Counted from the stretch's first letter, positions 18,618 to 27,371 are shown. The stretch: 64,000 nt of DNA from Fontibacter flavus (GCF_042432905.1 NZ_JBHLWI010000028.1:124001-188000); one strand, 5' to 3'. The notes: generated by a model from the sequence alone, not told the origin. Numbers and translations are program-made.

Positions 18618-18902
18618 TCATGCCAGCTCCTTATCAATGGCATTTTTTAGAAAGCCGGTAGCCGCAAATAAAATGAGGAATAGGATGGCCATAGAAAAGA
18701 AAAAGAGTGAATTCAATATGTAATTTTCCGCGCCTGTTATTTTCTGAAATGTTAGTATTTGAAAAGCAACAGGCATGTTGTCGACTTTTTGAAAAAGGGT
18801 GCTGAATCCAAAATATATCCAAATAGATGCGGAGATGGCTATTACCATCTCCACAATGCTTATTACTGATAGGGTTATCATCCTGATCATTCGAGTTAGC
18901 AT
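18618..18902 (-). CDS. Small two-helix membrane protein, unknown
   Basis: The 94 aa have two hydrophobic helices (about 8-33 and 64-85, FFFSMAILFLILFAATGFL) joined by a polar loop. It starts 1 bp after the stop of the outer-membrane protein gene upstream on the same strand, so the two are likely co-translated. No recognised family. The 18465-18617 gap holds nothing convincing. Confidence 0.6.
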   Translation of the reverse strand: MLTRMIRMITLSVISIVEMVIAISASIWIYFGFSTLFQKVDNMPVAFQILTFQKITGAENYILNSLFFFSMAILFLILFAATGFLKNAIDKELA

Positions 18903-18903
18903 T

Positions 18904-19629
18904 TTACCAATTCCACATGCCTCCGATATTCAATTGGATAAACCAATATTGGAAGCTATCTGTTGGAGAATTACTTATATTGGTAAATCTTGATTCCCAT
19001 GCAGGGGCTGTCTCTGTCGCAATCCGCTTACCAATTCTAAAAGATAAATATGGACTGTCTTCAATTTTTAAATTGTGGATATCAATTCCTACGCCAAGCA
19101 AAACACCTCCAAATAGATGATTCATGGAAAAGGAGTTGTTGGGATTGGCCAAGAGGTCATTAATATCTCCACCTTCGCTTTGTTTGGAAAGTTTCAGATT
19201 TGTTTCAGTGGCTGAAATTCCTGCAAAGGGGTATAGGGAATAACTGGAAGCGCCGAATTTTCTTTGGACTATGTAGTGTGCCAGTGTAAGGTTTCCTGTA
19301 AATGCGGTTCGGGCAAGTCTTGAATTGGTTATTGGATTGCTGCGTGTCTGATTCGCTACCAATCCATCCAAAGAGGCCAGCCACCTGTTATACCTATAAT
19401 TAAAGCCAATGCCCCAATTGAGACTCCCTTGTGGAAGTGTAGGATATCCGTTTTCTCTTAAAATTGGATTGAGGTTACTTTCGCTTCCCGAAACAAAAGC
19501 CGGTGCAATAAAGTAAATTGAAAATCCCTGTCCAAAATCCCTGTTTTGGTTAATCCCGTCTATTTGCCCAATGGATGCGGAGCAGGTAATCATGAATAGG
19601 ATTAAGAACAATTTTATCTTTTTGTACAT
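18904..19629 (-). CDS. Putative outer-membrane beta-barrel protein
   Basis: The 241 aa have a cleavable signal (LFLILFMITCSASIGQ) and alternating aromatic/polar strands with glycine and tyrosine (LNWGIGFNYRYNRWLASLDG, YSLYPFAGISA), ending with an aromatic C-terminus (GGMWNW). This is typical of small Bacteroidetes barrels. The family is not identified. Confidence 0.7.
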   Translation of the reverse strand: MYKKIKLFLILFMITCSASIGQIDGINQNRDFGQGFSIYFIAPAFVSGSESNLNPILRENGYPTLPQGSLNWGIGFNYRYNRWLASLDGLVANQTRSNPITNSRLARTAFTGNLTLAHYIVQRKFGASSYSLYPFAGISATETNLKLSKQSEGGDINDLLANPNNSFSMNHLFGGVLLGVGIDIHNLKIEDSPYLSFRIGKRIATETAPAWESRFTNISNSPTDSFQYWFIQLNIGGMWNW

Positions 19630-19745
19630 AAAATAATAATTTAGTATAAAAGCATTTCTAATGTATTGCTATTTAATTGTTTTATTGGCAATTATAGAAA
19701 TAATACGGACGAATGACTTAATTAACTAGGGATATTGATGTTTTG

Positions 19746-19780
19746 AATTGGGGCCTAGTGTTTAATACTATGCCCCAATT
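19746..19780. terminator. Strong hairpin between island lipoprotein and barrel gene
   Basis: AATTGGGGC (19746-19754) pairs with GCCCCAATT (19772-19780), with an inner TAGT/ACTA stem. A T-run (GTTTTTTATT) follows on + but not on the minus strand. It probably ends or stabilises the 3' end of the lipoprotein transcript arriving from 19814. Confidence 0.55.
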
Positions 19781-19813
19781 GAATGTTTTTTATTAAGCCT
19801 ATGGATTAATTTT

Positions 19814-20770
19814 TTAAAGCTTTACCTTAATACCCCAAGACAACTCTTCCCATCCTTGCCAATCTTTATCATAACTTTTTGCAGCATGCTTTATGGAAGC
19901 GCCCATTCCAGTAAGTAAAGGGGCAGCTAACGAAACTGATCCAATTTTACCAGTCCAAACTGCTGATTTAATAATAGAACCGACACCTTTTATGGCTCCA
20001 ATTTTAATTGAGCTTATTGTCATTCCTGATAATGCTGCTTTTGAAATTGCTACAGCTGCAACAGGAACAGCAACAACAACCGCAGTTACTACCATGCCAA
20101 TAACAACTCTCGCTAGTGCCCGTGCAAATCTTCCTCGAAAAAATGCATTTGACATATCGTTTTCATAAATTCCTTGTTTTGTCAATTCACTTATTTCAAA
20201 TGTTAATTCGTCAATAGTTTGAAATGTTTCAGAAATTGCTATTTTTTTATTTTCACTCAATTGATTATCTAAAAGAACTGAATTCCTTTGTTGTTGACTA
20301 AGTGTTTTTACTTGATTTTTCATCTGAGTTTCTGAAATAAATCCATTCTCATATGAAAGCATTATCTCTTGTATTTGATTCTGAAAAGATAGAAGGTAGG
20401 TGTTTGTTTTATGGCTGAGATCCGTCATTGAAAATTCTAATTCTTCTGTCAATCCAAGTGCTAAGTCGTGTTCAAAGCTGTGAAAAATTGAATTGTCAAT
20501 AAATTGGAAGTTAAAATCAGGATTAGATATTGCCCAAGCAATTTCTTCTAAGTACTCATCAGTACTTTGTTGATTGAAGCTCAGGTTTTTTGAATTAATT
20601 TTCCTGTTAGCATTTTCTAAAATAGCTCTTGTGGATTTAATAAAGATGGAAATCTGCTCTTTAGAAAAATATTCTTTATCAACTTTACTTATTTTGTTTA
20701 AATCAGCAGAATCATTAACGCATGAACTACAAAATAAAATTGTTAAAATTATTAATAGTTTCTTTTTCAT
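19814..20770 (-). CDS. Lipoprotein with hydrophobic glycine-rich C-terminus, unknown
   Basis: The 318 aa have a lipoprotein signal (TILFCSSCVNDSADLN), then a largely helical, Gln/Ser/Asn-rich region (about 30-205), and then a basic stretch (FFRGRFARALARVV) leading into about 70 hydrophobic, Gly/Ala/Val-rich residues (VVTAVVVAVPVAAVAISKAA, then GAIKGVGSIIKSA), ending KVKL. The C-terminus could insert in membranes or form a pore, but this is inference. It is driven by leader copy a, the same leader used by the peptide-propeller modules, but encodes no peptide or propeller. No family recognised. Confidence 0.75.
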   Translation of the reverse strand: MKKKLLIILTILFCSSCVNDSADLNKISKVDKEYFSKEQISIFIKSTRAILENANRKINSKNLSFNQQSTDEYLEEIAWAISNPDFNFQFIDNSIFHSFEHDLALGLTEELEFSMTDLSHKTNTYLLSFQNQIQEIMLSYENGFISETQMKNQVKTLSQQQRNSVLLDNQLSENKKIAISETFQTIDELTFEISELTKQGIYENDMSNAFFRGRFARALARVVIGMVVTAVVVAVPVAAVAISKAALSGMTISSIKIGAIKGVGSIIKSAVWTGKIGSVSLAAPLLTGMGASIKHAAKSYDKDWQGWEELSWGIKVKL

Positions 20771-20794
20771 GATAAATAATTTAGATTAAAACAT

Positions 20795-20965
20795 CTACCA
20801 ACCTTTGGTAGCGTGAATTAAAAGTTTACCGGTAAAAACTAATTCTTCTGTAAGTAAAAAAAAAAAAACGACTTAGTTGCCAAGTTTTACTCTATAAAAT
20901 GTTTCTAATTTGCTGTTAACCCGCTGAATATCAAGGGGAATAATTTTGCTTTTGGCAAGTATAAA
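20795..20965 (-). repeat. Module leader copy a
   Basis: This copy fills the 390-bp gap upstream of the 318-aa lipoprotein gene. In gene orientation it contains a conserved upstream arm, a T-run of 12-13, TAATTCTT-type core, the palindrome TTACCGGTAA (20826-20835), and a 5'UTR hairpin CTACCAA-AGG-TTGGTAG (20795-20811, perfect 7-bp stem, loop AGG on the sense strand). Copies b and e match it almost base for base for over 120 bp. The remaining bases to 21160 are AT-rich with no gene seen. Confidence 0.85.
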
Positions 20966-21160
20966 AAGTTTTAATGAGTTGAATGTCAGATACTTAAAAG
21001 TTTATAGCGGTGTTCTAATAAACATCAATGAACAGCTTCTCTATGTGTATGAAACACCCTATTTCATAAAATTTCTGGCCTTTAAAAAATGCAGATAGGT
21101 TCAATTATTTAAGTAATAAAGATTCAAATTCGTAAAGAGATAAAAAGTTTTAATATTAAA

Positions 21161-22318
21161 TTATTTCTTGAAAGATAGTTTATAGTAATAAAAATCATCA
21201 TCAGAAACTTGATTTTTTGCTTTCACCACTATACCAGAAGGAACTGGAAAGTTGAGCAATCCTAAATCGGAATTTAAATGGCTTAGATTCGATTCTGATT
21301 TTTTGGTAAGATTAAGATCAAAAATTTCAAGAAAAATATCAAAATCTTTTGGTCCGTTTATGGTGGGCCCTTTTACAAGGCGGTAATATCCTTTATTTTG
21401 GGGCAAGATGTTCAATTTACCAAAAGCCACCTCATTATCCCAATCTTCATTTATTATTAAGGCTTCGGATAATTTTTTTCCTTGAGGTATTGGTTTCGGT
21501 TTATTTTTTTCACTATTGAAACGATAAGTCTTTATGTCTAGACTAAATTTATTGTTAGAATTTAAGTCAAAATAATCTATCTTAGATGAGCTAAAATAAC
21601 TGACTATTAATTTATTATCATGATAAAGGATGAAAGGGAAATCATCTTTTGTCATTGTTATTTTTTCACTTGAGTATTTGATTTCATGCTTTTCCAAAAG
21701 CTCTTTATCATAGAAATCTTCCAATTTGATAATTGTGTCATTTAAGATGTTTAAACTGAAAAGCCCAAAATTATTTGAGACTACATCTTTTCCGAAAAAA
21801 TAATAGGTATACTTATCAGGATCATATTGAGTAATAAAATTCCCCATTTCAAAACTATGGCTAAAGTTAAAAATTGGACTTGAAAAATCTTTAAAAGCAG
21901 GACTTTTCAATAAACTTATACTTTTTAAAAATACGCCCATTTCATCCAAAACAGAAACAGTATAAATCTGAGGAAGAATTATATGTTCATTTGATATTAA
22001 TATTGATTGTGGGATTTTTATTTCTTCTGGTCCATGATCTTCTAATAAAAATTCATTTTCTACAATAGAAGTATCTTGAGTAAACCGCATTAGTAGCAAT
22101 GAGTGATTAAAAACATTGTAAACCAGGATACTATCTGCATTCTGATAAAGGCCAGCTGAAGGAAATGTATTGTATGCGCTTAAATTATATGGTGCAAAAG
22201 AAATAGATTTTCGCTTTGAGACAGAAATATTTTCGAAATGTTCGGGCATAGATGTATGGCCCGAACATCCCGCTAAACTCATTAAAATTAATAAATATAG
22301 TAGTTGTATTATTTTCAT
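21161..22318 (-). CDS. Propeller-type lipoprotein (DUF4221-like), module 2
   Basis: The 385-aa lipoprotein (signal MKIIQLLYLLILMSLAGCSG) is followed by repeated four-stranded blade patterns: LYQNADSILVYNVFNHSLLL, HIILPQIYTVSVLDEMG, NNFGLFSLNIL, KLIVSYFSSSKIDYFDL. This suits a six-bladed TolB/DUF4221-like beta-propeller. The ATG at 22318 is preferred over 22345 because it gives the lipoprotein signal. It starts 5 bp after the stop of the module-2 peptide, with no hairpin between. The function is unknown; the protein is probably outer-membrane or surface anchored (inference). Confidence 0.75.
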   Translation of the reverse strand: MKIIQLLYLLILMSLAGCSGHTSMPEHFENISVSKRKSISFAPYNLSAYNTFPSAGLYQNADSILVYNVFNHSLLLMRFTQDTSIVENEFLLEDHGPEEIKIPQSILISNEHIILPQIYTVSVLDEMGVFLKSISLLKSPAFKDFSSPIFNFSHSFEMGNFITQYDPDKYTYYFFGKDVVSNNFGLFSLNILNDTIIKLEDFYDKELLEKHEIKYSSEKITMTKDDFPFILYHDNKLIVSYFSSSKIDYFDLNSNNKFSLDIKTYRFNSEKNKPKPIPQGKKLSEALIINEDWDNEVAFGKLNILPQNKGYYRLVKGPTINGPKDFDIFLEIFDLNLTKKSESNLSHLNSDLGLLNFPVPSGIVVKAKNQVSDDDFYYYKLSFKK

Positions 22319-22323
22319 TTTTA

Positions 22324-22563
22324 CTATGCAATACCGATACTGCAACTTGAATTTGGTCCATTCTGATGTGACGTTAGAGTTACAGTTGCACCTGTATTTA
22401 CATTCATAACGACTATCGAAGAATTTTTACAGCAATTATTTTCAAAATCGGTCACAATGCTGTCAAAATCTTCTTGGCTTGCTGCCAAGTAAATATCTCC
22501 ATTACAGGCTATTCCTGATATAAAAACAAATGATAATACAATTGAAAACAGTTTCTTTTTCAT
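22324..22563 (-). CDS. Small secreted Cys-containing peptide, module 2
   Basis: The 79 aa have a signal peptide (MKKKLFSIVLSFVFISGIAC), possibly of lipoprotein type though the box GIAC is atypical. The mature part is DIYLAASQEDFDSIVTDFEN followed by a CC pair and a final Cys near the end (SSCSIGIA). It is the first gene behind leader copy b and directly precedes a propeller lipoprotein. It has no recognised family and is unlike the other module peptides apart from size, secretion and cysteines. The start at 22563 is chosen over 22599, which would enter the leader. Confidence 0.75.
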   Translation of the reverse strand: MKKKLFSIVLSFVFISGIACNGDIYLAASQEDFDSIVTDFENNCCKNSSIVVMNVNTGATVTLTSHQNGPNSSCSIGIA

Positions 22564-22591
22564 AATACCTTTAAATTTTAGTTTCACAAAC

Positions 22592-22765
22592 CTCACCAAC
22601 CTTAGATGAGTTGAATTAAAAGTTTACCGGTAAAAACTAATTCTTCAACAAGAAGAAAAAAAACGACTTAGTTGCCAAGTTTTACTCTATAAAATGTTTC
22701 TAATTTGCTGTTAACCCGCTGAATATCATGGAGAATAATTTTACTTTTGGAATCCATAAAATTTT
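22592..22765 (-). repeat. Module leader copy b (homology to about 22975)
   Basis: Same leader as copies a and e: conserved arm, T-run, TTACCGGTAA palindrome at 22624-22633, and a 5'UTR hairpin at 22592-22610 (CTCATC pairing with GGTGAG on the sense strand, containing a G-U pair). Further upstream, weaker similarity to copy d continues to about 22975, including an identical GTTGCAAAAGGGAACAAAAG. Confidence 0.85.
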
Positions 22766-22972
22766 TTAATATATTGGATGTCAGACAGTTGTGATTTTAA
22801 ATCAAATCTTGCAAAACACAAATGAACGGTTTCATTTATGGGATGAAATGCCGGATTTTGACAAAAGACGTTTTGGAAGCTTCAAATAGTTTTGGGAAAC
22901 TGATTCTTCTTTGTGTCTTCTTGATTTTATAGTCTTAAAAGTTGCAAAAGGGAACAAAAGAAAATAAGTATT

Positions 22973-23209
22973 TTATGGGTTGTTTAAGCACCAATCATAA
23001 ATCTGAGGCAGGTATTCTCTTCCAAAGGGCTTGTTGGATAAAATAGTGAATTCTGAGGATTGCTTTAGCAGATCCACTAGACCTTTATCAGGTTTTTTTG
23101 GGTCTGGATATGATGCATGGACTTTGATCAAAATGATTTCATTTTGTAGGAGTTTATTATCTGTATTTAAACCTATAGCTCTTTTAATTTGATGTATCGA
23201 TTTTTGAGG
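22973..23209 (-). pseudogene. Startless ORF fragment between modules 2 and 3
   Basis: A 78-codon open frame on the minus strand (SIHQIKRAIGLNTDNKLL ... FGREYLPQIYDWCLNNP) has no start codon and a stop just upstream of its first codon. It reads like real protein rather than chance AT-rich frame. It is probably the 3' remnant of a lost gene; the family is not recognised. It occupies most of the otherwise empty 22766-23233 stretch. Confidence 0.45.
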
Positions 23210-23233
23210 TTAAGAGTCTGATTATTAAATTTA

Positions 23234-23632
23234 CTATTTCAATGATTTAACAGATTTTAATTTCTTGTTCTCTACTTCAAAATATAAAGGTGTCTTTCTA
23301 TTTTCTGAAAACTCAATTAATTCTAAAAACAAGTTTTCATCATAAGTGATTTGCCATGAAATCCAATCTTTGGTTTCATCTACATAACTAAAATCTAACA
23401 GTGAAGCCTTTTTCGTATGAGAAAATATAAGGCCATAGTATTCATTTGGGTTTCTCTTTCCATAAATAATTTGATCAATGCAATTATTGCAATCAAGATT
23501 GGAAGTGACTATTAGGTTATAAGATTGATCATCAATGTCTAATTGTGATGAATAGGTTTGAAAATCAGAATGCTTACAGCTTTGAAAGATCATTAAAGCT
23601 CCAAGTAAGCACGTCAATTGAATATTCTTCAT
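23234..23632 (-). CDS. Small lipoprotein overlapping propeller gene, module 3
   Basis: The 132-aa lipoprotein (signal MKNIQLTCLLGALMIFQSC) has a CNNC motif in VTSNLDCNNCIDQIIYG, thioredoxin-like in spacing, but the rest is too short and divergent to call a thioredoxin. It overlaps the end of the upstream propeller gene by 59 bp in another frame, and the overlap encodes the signal peptide. It is the last gene of module 3. Function unknown. Confidence 0.7.
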   Translation of the reverse strand: MKNIQLTCLLGALMIFQSCKHSDFQTYSSQLDIDDQSYNLIVTSNLDCNNCIDQIIYGKRNPNEYYGLIFSHTKKASLLDFSYVDETKDWISWQITYDENLFLELIEFSENRKTPLYFEVENKKLKSVKSLK

Positions 23633-24755
23633 CTTGGTTTTCTCTATTAAAGTAAAGGTTACCGTTTTGATCTATATGAATGAAGTTAATATATTCTTCA
23701 GGCAGTATAAATTCCTTCCATTTATATTCAATTTGTTGATTTAGATCAACAAATTGAATGATATACTCATGCTTTGGACCGGAATTATTAAAGGTATTTA
23801 AATCCTTGTAATTGAAATTACCTGAGTTTAAAGCTTTCCTTCCTACCCTTATAAAAAATGTCTGATCTTCCGTAAGAAACATGTTTTTTGATGCCAAGTA
23901 AAAATCATTCTTATTATGAAACACTTCTAAATAGTGGTTTGACAAAAATTCATCTTGATACATTCCAAATTTCACTCCTACTGCCTCTTTATTTAGTTTT
24001 CCAGAATATGGAATAACTCTATAATCTTCAGACTCTTCAGAAAAGATATAAATATTAGGGTCTAGAGGAAAAGTTACAAAAAACTCATTTTTATGCAATA
24101 GAAAATATGGTACTTCATTTCCCCAGAATAGATTTTCTCTGTAGGGGCTTTCATTGGGGTATTTAAAAAGTGGCTTATATTCGCCCGAATTTAAGTTGAT
24201 TTTTGCGGCAAGAAAGGTGTTTTCGAAATAGTCTTTTTGGCTGGAGAAGTAATTTTTATTACTGGCTGTTAAAGTTATGTATGGATCAGAATCTAAGATT
24301 TGAAAATTAATGATTTGGTTTCTAGAGCCAGCTATGGAGACATTTCCTCCTGTTAATTTCAAAATATTCCAAGAGTTTCTGATTTCTAAATCTTTATCTA
24401 ATAATAGAAGGTTTCCAAACCCTGATTCTAATACGAATATTGAATCTTCATTGACTGGGAGTAAATGACCTATATAACTAAGGTCTATTTCATTTTCTCC
24501 ATTTTGAAACCGATTGGATTTGAGTAGATTTCCCTGACTGTCAAATTTAAAAACAACTGCTTTTAGAATATCATAGCCGTAGATCAAAGAATCATTAAAG
24601 TTTTTAAATTCTATATTATGAATTGAAAATATTTCGTTTTCCAAACGAATTGTGCCGATTAATGAAAAATCAAATTCCTCATAATCTACTCCTTCTTTTG
24701 AGCAGCTTGTTACGAAAATTATTAGAAGAAAAAATGTTAAACGACTGACTTTCAT
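23574..24755 (-). CDS. Propeller-type lipoprotein (DUF4221-like), module 3
   Basis: The 393 aa have a lipoprotein signal (RLTFFLLIIFVTSCSKEG) and blade-like repeats: DSLIYGYDILKAVVFKFDSQG, DSIFVLESGFGNLLLLDKD, EFFVTFPLDPNIYIFSEES, NDFYLASKNMFL, NGNLYFNRENQDEEYSI. The start at 24755 (MKVSRL) or 24764 is equally possible. A 12-bp perfect hairpin separates it from its peptide gene. Its 3' end overlaps the next gene by 59 bp. Function unknown. Confidence 0.75.
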   Translation of the reverse strand: MKVSRLTFFLLIIFVTSCSKEGVDYEEFDFSLIGTIRLENEIFSIHNIEFKNFNDSLIYGYDILKAVVFKFDSQGNLLKSNRFQNGENEIDLSYIGHLLPVNEDSIFVLESGFGNLLLLDKDLEIRNSWNILKLTGGNVSIAGSRNQIINFQILDSDPYITLTASNKNYFSSQKDYFENTFLAAKINLNSGEYKPLFKYPNESPYRENLFWGNEVPYFLLHKNEFFVTFPLDPNIYIFSEESEDYRVIPYSGKLNKEAVGVKFGMYQDEFLSNHYLEVFHNKNDFYLASKNMFLTEDQTFFIRVGRKALNSGNFNYKDLNTFNNSGPKHEYIIQFVDLNQQIEYKWKEFILPEEYINFIHIDQNGNLYFNRENQDEEYSIDVLTWSFNDLSKL

Positions 24756-24816
24756 TTTAAACAAAACCTTGAAATAAGTAAGTTAATTTTTTGATATTCG
24801 GAAGTTGGGACATAGT

Positions 24817-24846
24817 AAGGGTTTACTTATGTCTAAGTAAACCCTT
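24817..24846 (-). other. Intercistronic hairpin, module 3
   Basis: AAGGGTTTACTT (24817-24828) and AAGTAAACCCTT (24835-24846) form a perfect 12-bp stem with a 6-nt loop, between the peptide and propeller genes. There is no T-run after it on the minus strand, so it is more likely a processing or stability element than a full terminator. Confidence 0.75.
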
Positions 24847-24863
24847 TTATTTTATAAAATATC

Positions 24864-25076
24864 TTATATGCATGTTAAAACAAAACACGAACCCGTTGGA
24901 TCACATGAAATACATCTTGTGCCAATTTTTTTTCCAGCCTCATTTACAATATCTTCTTCGACTGCCCGGTATAGTGTAGGATCACCATCACCCGGAAGTG
25001 ATTCGTCATTCGCTAATAAATGCCCACCATAAATGGTCAGCGTTAGGAGAAATAAAGAAATTAACAATTTTTTCAT
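24864..25076 (-). CDS. Small secreted Cys-rich peptide, module 3
   Basis: The 70 aa have a signal peptide (MKKLLISLFLLTLTIYGG) cleaved near LLA-NDES. The mature part starts NDESLPGDGDP and ends with four cysteines in CISCDPTGSCFVLTCI. It lies first behind leader copy c. The mature N-terminus resembles the peptides at 59831 (NDASLESSD) and 29419 (QESLEPSDE). Function unknown. Confidence 0.78.
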   Translation of the reverse strand: MKKLLISLFLLTLTIYGGHLLANDESLPGDGDPTLYRAVEEDIVNEAGKKIGTRCISCDPTGSCFVLTCI

Positions 25077-25102
25077 CTTTGATTTAATTTAAGTTTTCAA
25101 AT

Positions 25103-25240
25103 TACAGCCTGATTTTCAAGCAGTAAAAAAATTCTTACCGGTAAAAACTAATTCTTCACTAATCAAAAAAAAATGGCTTAGTTGTCAAGTTTTAAACTAA
25201 AAAATATTTCCATTCAATTATTAACCTGCTGATTTACAGG
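25103..25240 (-). repeat. Module leader copy c
   Basis: A more diverged leader with the TTACCGGTAA palindrome at 25135-25144 followed upstream by the AACTAATTCTT core and A/T-run. The 5'UTR carries a different but equivalent hairpin at 25103-25125 (10-bp stem with one mismatch, loop AAA). It sits in the 372-bp gap 25077-25448; the remainder is AT-rich and contains a small CCCGA/TCGGG hairpin at 25406-25418. Confidence 0.8.
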
Positions 25241-25448
25241 GAGAAAAAAATAAAATTAAATTAAATAATGTTTCAAGTGGTGATTGCCAATTGTTTACGA
25301 TTTAGTGATGCTATTTGAAATATAGTAAACGAACAGTTATTAAAGTAGAAAAAGGATACTTTTTTGTCAAAAAACAGTTCGATTATTTTATGAACCACAA
25401 CCTGTCCCGAAAGTCGGGGAAAGTGATAAAAGTGAAAAGAAGACAAAT

Positions 25449-26207
25449 CTACAAGTCTTTTACCAGCCTGATACCCAAACAACAGAGTGGCCTATCTATC
25501 GCAACTGGTATATTGGCTACCTTTCCGATTTCGCATGAACTTTTTGAATCGACGAAAGAACCGCCCACTATTCTGAACTCGCCGGGTTTCAAACTGGAAT
25601 ACACCAATTCACTGGCATTGCCGGCAAGGTCATAAATTCCCAATTCATTCGGTTTTTTTGTGCCTACCGTTTCCGGGAAATAATTATCCGTATTTGCCTC
25701 ATACCAAGCCACATCTCTTATTTTATTACTCCCAGGATACTGAAAAGGATAATCAGATTTGCCTGCAGTAGCGGCATGTACCCATTCATTGTAAGTAGGA
25801 ATACGTTTGCCTGCCCATTTGGCATAAGCAAGGACATCCTCCGGTGCCATAGCCAGTACAGGCGTGTTTTGAAGTGATTCCTCCAAGGCCATATCCAGTC
25901 CAATATTTTTTTTGGCATAGTATGCATGTGTTCTCCAAGTTTCATGTTCTGTCAGTGCCCACTGATTGCCAGGTACAGTCCTCATTGTCCCACCTATCTT
26001 TTCAGCTACGGTAACGTAACCTGTTGCTTTGACAAATTCATGAAACTCGGCAATGGTGACTTCATATTTGTCCATGTAAAATGATTTGATTTTGTCATTT
26101 CCAGGTATCAATACCATGCCTTTGGGAATATCAACGCTCTGCTGACTACTCATGGCTAAAGGGAAGAGCAAAGCGAATTGGAAAAGGATAAAAAGATTAG
26201 TTTTCAT
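25449..26207 (-). CDS. FGE/SUMF1-like (formylglycine-generating enzyme family) protein, module 4
   Basis: The 252 aa have a signal peptide (LFQFALLFPLAMSSQQ) and an FGE-sulfatase fold: GMVLIPGNDKIKSFYMDKYEVT, AEFHEFVKATGYVTVAEKIGG, YAKWAGKRIPTYNEWVHAA, ELGIYDLAGNASELV, FRIVGGSFVDSKSSCEIG, and a final CLGIRLVKDL. True FGE uses two cysteines in this C-terminal segment; only one (SSCEI) aligns, so sulfatase activation is unlikely. Many homologues are binding or structural modules. It overlaps the propeller gene by 11 bp and ends module 4. Confidence 0.85.
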   Translation of the reverse strand: MKTNLFILFQFALLFPLAMSSQQSVDIPKGMVLIPGNDKIKSFYMDKYEVTIAEFHEFVKATGYVTVAEKIGGTMRTVPGNQWALTEHETWRTHAYYAKKNIGLDMALEESLQNTPVLAMAPEDVLAYAKWAGKRIPTYNEWVHAATAGKSDYPFQYPGSNKIRDVAWYEANTDNYFPETVGTKKPNELGIYDLAGNASELVYSSLKPGEFRIVGGSFVDSKSSCEIGKVANIPVAIDRPLCCLGIRLVKDL

Positions 26208-27360
26208 AGATGCATAAGATAAATTTTCGTGTTTTATCCCTGAAACCTGGAACCATTTCTTCTATTTTTCTTAGATAATCTTCATGCCCGACCTCATTCA
26301 GATAAATTTCAAAAAACTCATCATTGAATAATTTCATGACCTTCCTGTCATCAATTTCCAGATGAGGCAATAATGGCATATTGATATTGCTGTCAAATAA
26401 GGTATTGGCGAGGTTAAACTTTCCGTTTTTTTTATCCCAAACGCCCCATCTTGTTAGTGATCCTGATTTGACCAATAGCAAGAAATCGAGGTTTTCAGTC
26501 TCCAGGTAATTATCTGCAAAAGCCAATTCATTTTTATCTGCCAATAGATCCATAAACTGATTCAATGTTTCTTTTTCATAGAGGTTATTGGTTGGAGCCA
26601 AAGCCTGTAGAAGAATCTCTTTCTCCAAATTTCCTTTTTTTTGGAATATATGGATCCTATTACCAAAAGCACGGGCAAAAACCACCTTGCCTGTTTGGAA
26701 AGTAAGTGGTTTTTCTCCTGTAATGTTGTATTTCAATCCCACTGGGACAGGTAGGTGCTCGGCAATAATTTCCATAGAAGACAATTGGAGGGCCGTGACC
26801 ATACGCTCATCCTTCATTTGTGCATAGGAGGGAGAGGGCAGGGTATGGAGATAGATGAGGTCATTACCTGCATAGGCGATATAATTGAAAAACCTGTTTT
26901 CAGGAAGGGAAATATCCCTTATAAATTCACCGATAGTGCTAAACTCAAATAATTTTCTGCCATAGGCCCCGAGAACCAACAAGGTCTTGGTATCAAAATT
27001 ATAAGTTAGGTCTTCAAGGTCTGGTATTTCACCGGGCCCATTTCCCCCAATGGGTATTTCAGCGACAAAATTTCCTGTCTCCTCAAAAATAAAAATGCCA
27101 TTCCCAAGTTCAGCATCCATTATAAAATACAACCCATCTCCTGCTAAAATTTTATCTGCTTGATAAAGTTCCAGTTCCTCCGGCACATCTAAAAGGATAT
27201 AAGTTGATTTATCAAAAAAAGGCAAAATGTCAAATTGATCTGTTTCTATGAACTTGCCAAAATTCCTGACTTCAATGATTTCGCCCTCATTTTGATCGTT
27301 TTGAGAGCTACAGGATAGCTGTAGGACAAGGATCCAAGATAATATTATATACTTCTTCAT
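26197..27360 (-). CDS. Six-bladed beta-propeller lipoprotein, module 4
   Basis: The 387 aa have a lipoprotein signal (ILVLQLSCSSQNDQNEG) and six-bladed propeller repeats: DGLYFIMDAELGNGIFIFEETG, IPIGGNGPGEIPDLEDL, TKTLLVLGAYGRKLFEFSTIG, and NDLIYLHTLPSP. The G-x-GPGE pattern after blade 1 is typical of this Bacteroidetes family. It is separated from its peptide gene by a terminator-like hairpin and overlaps the SUMF1-like gene by 11 bp. Confidence 0.82.
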   Translation of the reverse strand: MKKYIILSWILVLQLSCSSQNDQNEGEIIEVRNFGKFIETDQFDILPFFDKSTYILLDVPEELELYQADKILAGDGLYFIMDAELGNGIFIFEETGNFVAEIPIGGNGPGEIPDLEDLTYNFDTKTLLVLGAYGRKLFEFSTIGEFIRDISLPENRFFNYIAYAGNDLIYLHTLPSPSYAQMKDERMVTALQLSSMEIIAEHLPVPVGLKYNITGEKPLTFQTGKVVFARAFGNRIHIFQKKGNLEKEILLQALAPTNNLYEKETLNQFMDLLADKNELAFADNYLETENLDFLLLVKSGSLTRWGVWDKKNGKFNLANTLFDSNINMPLLPHLEIDDRKVMKLFNDEFFEIYLNEVGHEDYLRKIEEMVPGFRDKTRKFILCIYEN

Positions 27361-27371
27361 TTCATTTATTC

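Noticed and set aside
18421..18621. 66-codon minus-strand frame overlapping the coiled-coil gene end
   Set aside because: Ser/Thr-rich chance frame overlapping a better gene on the other strand.
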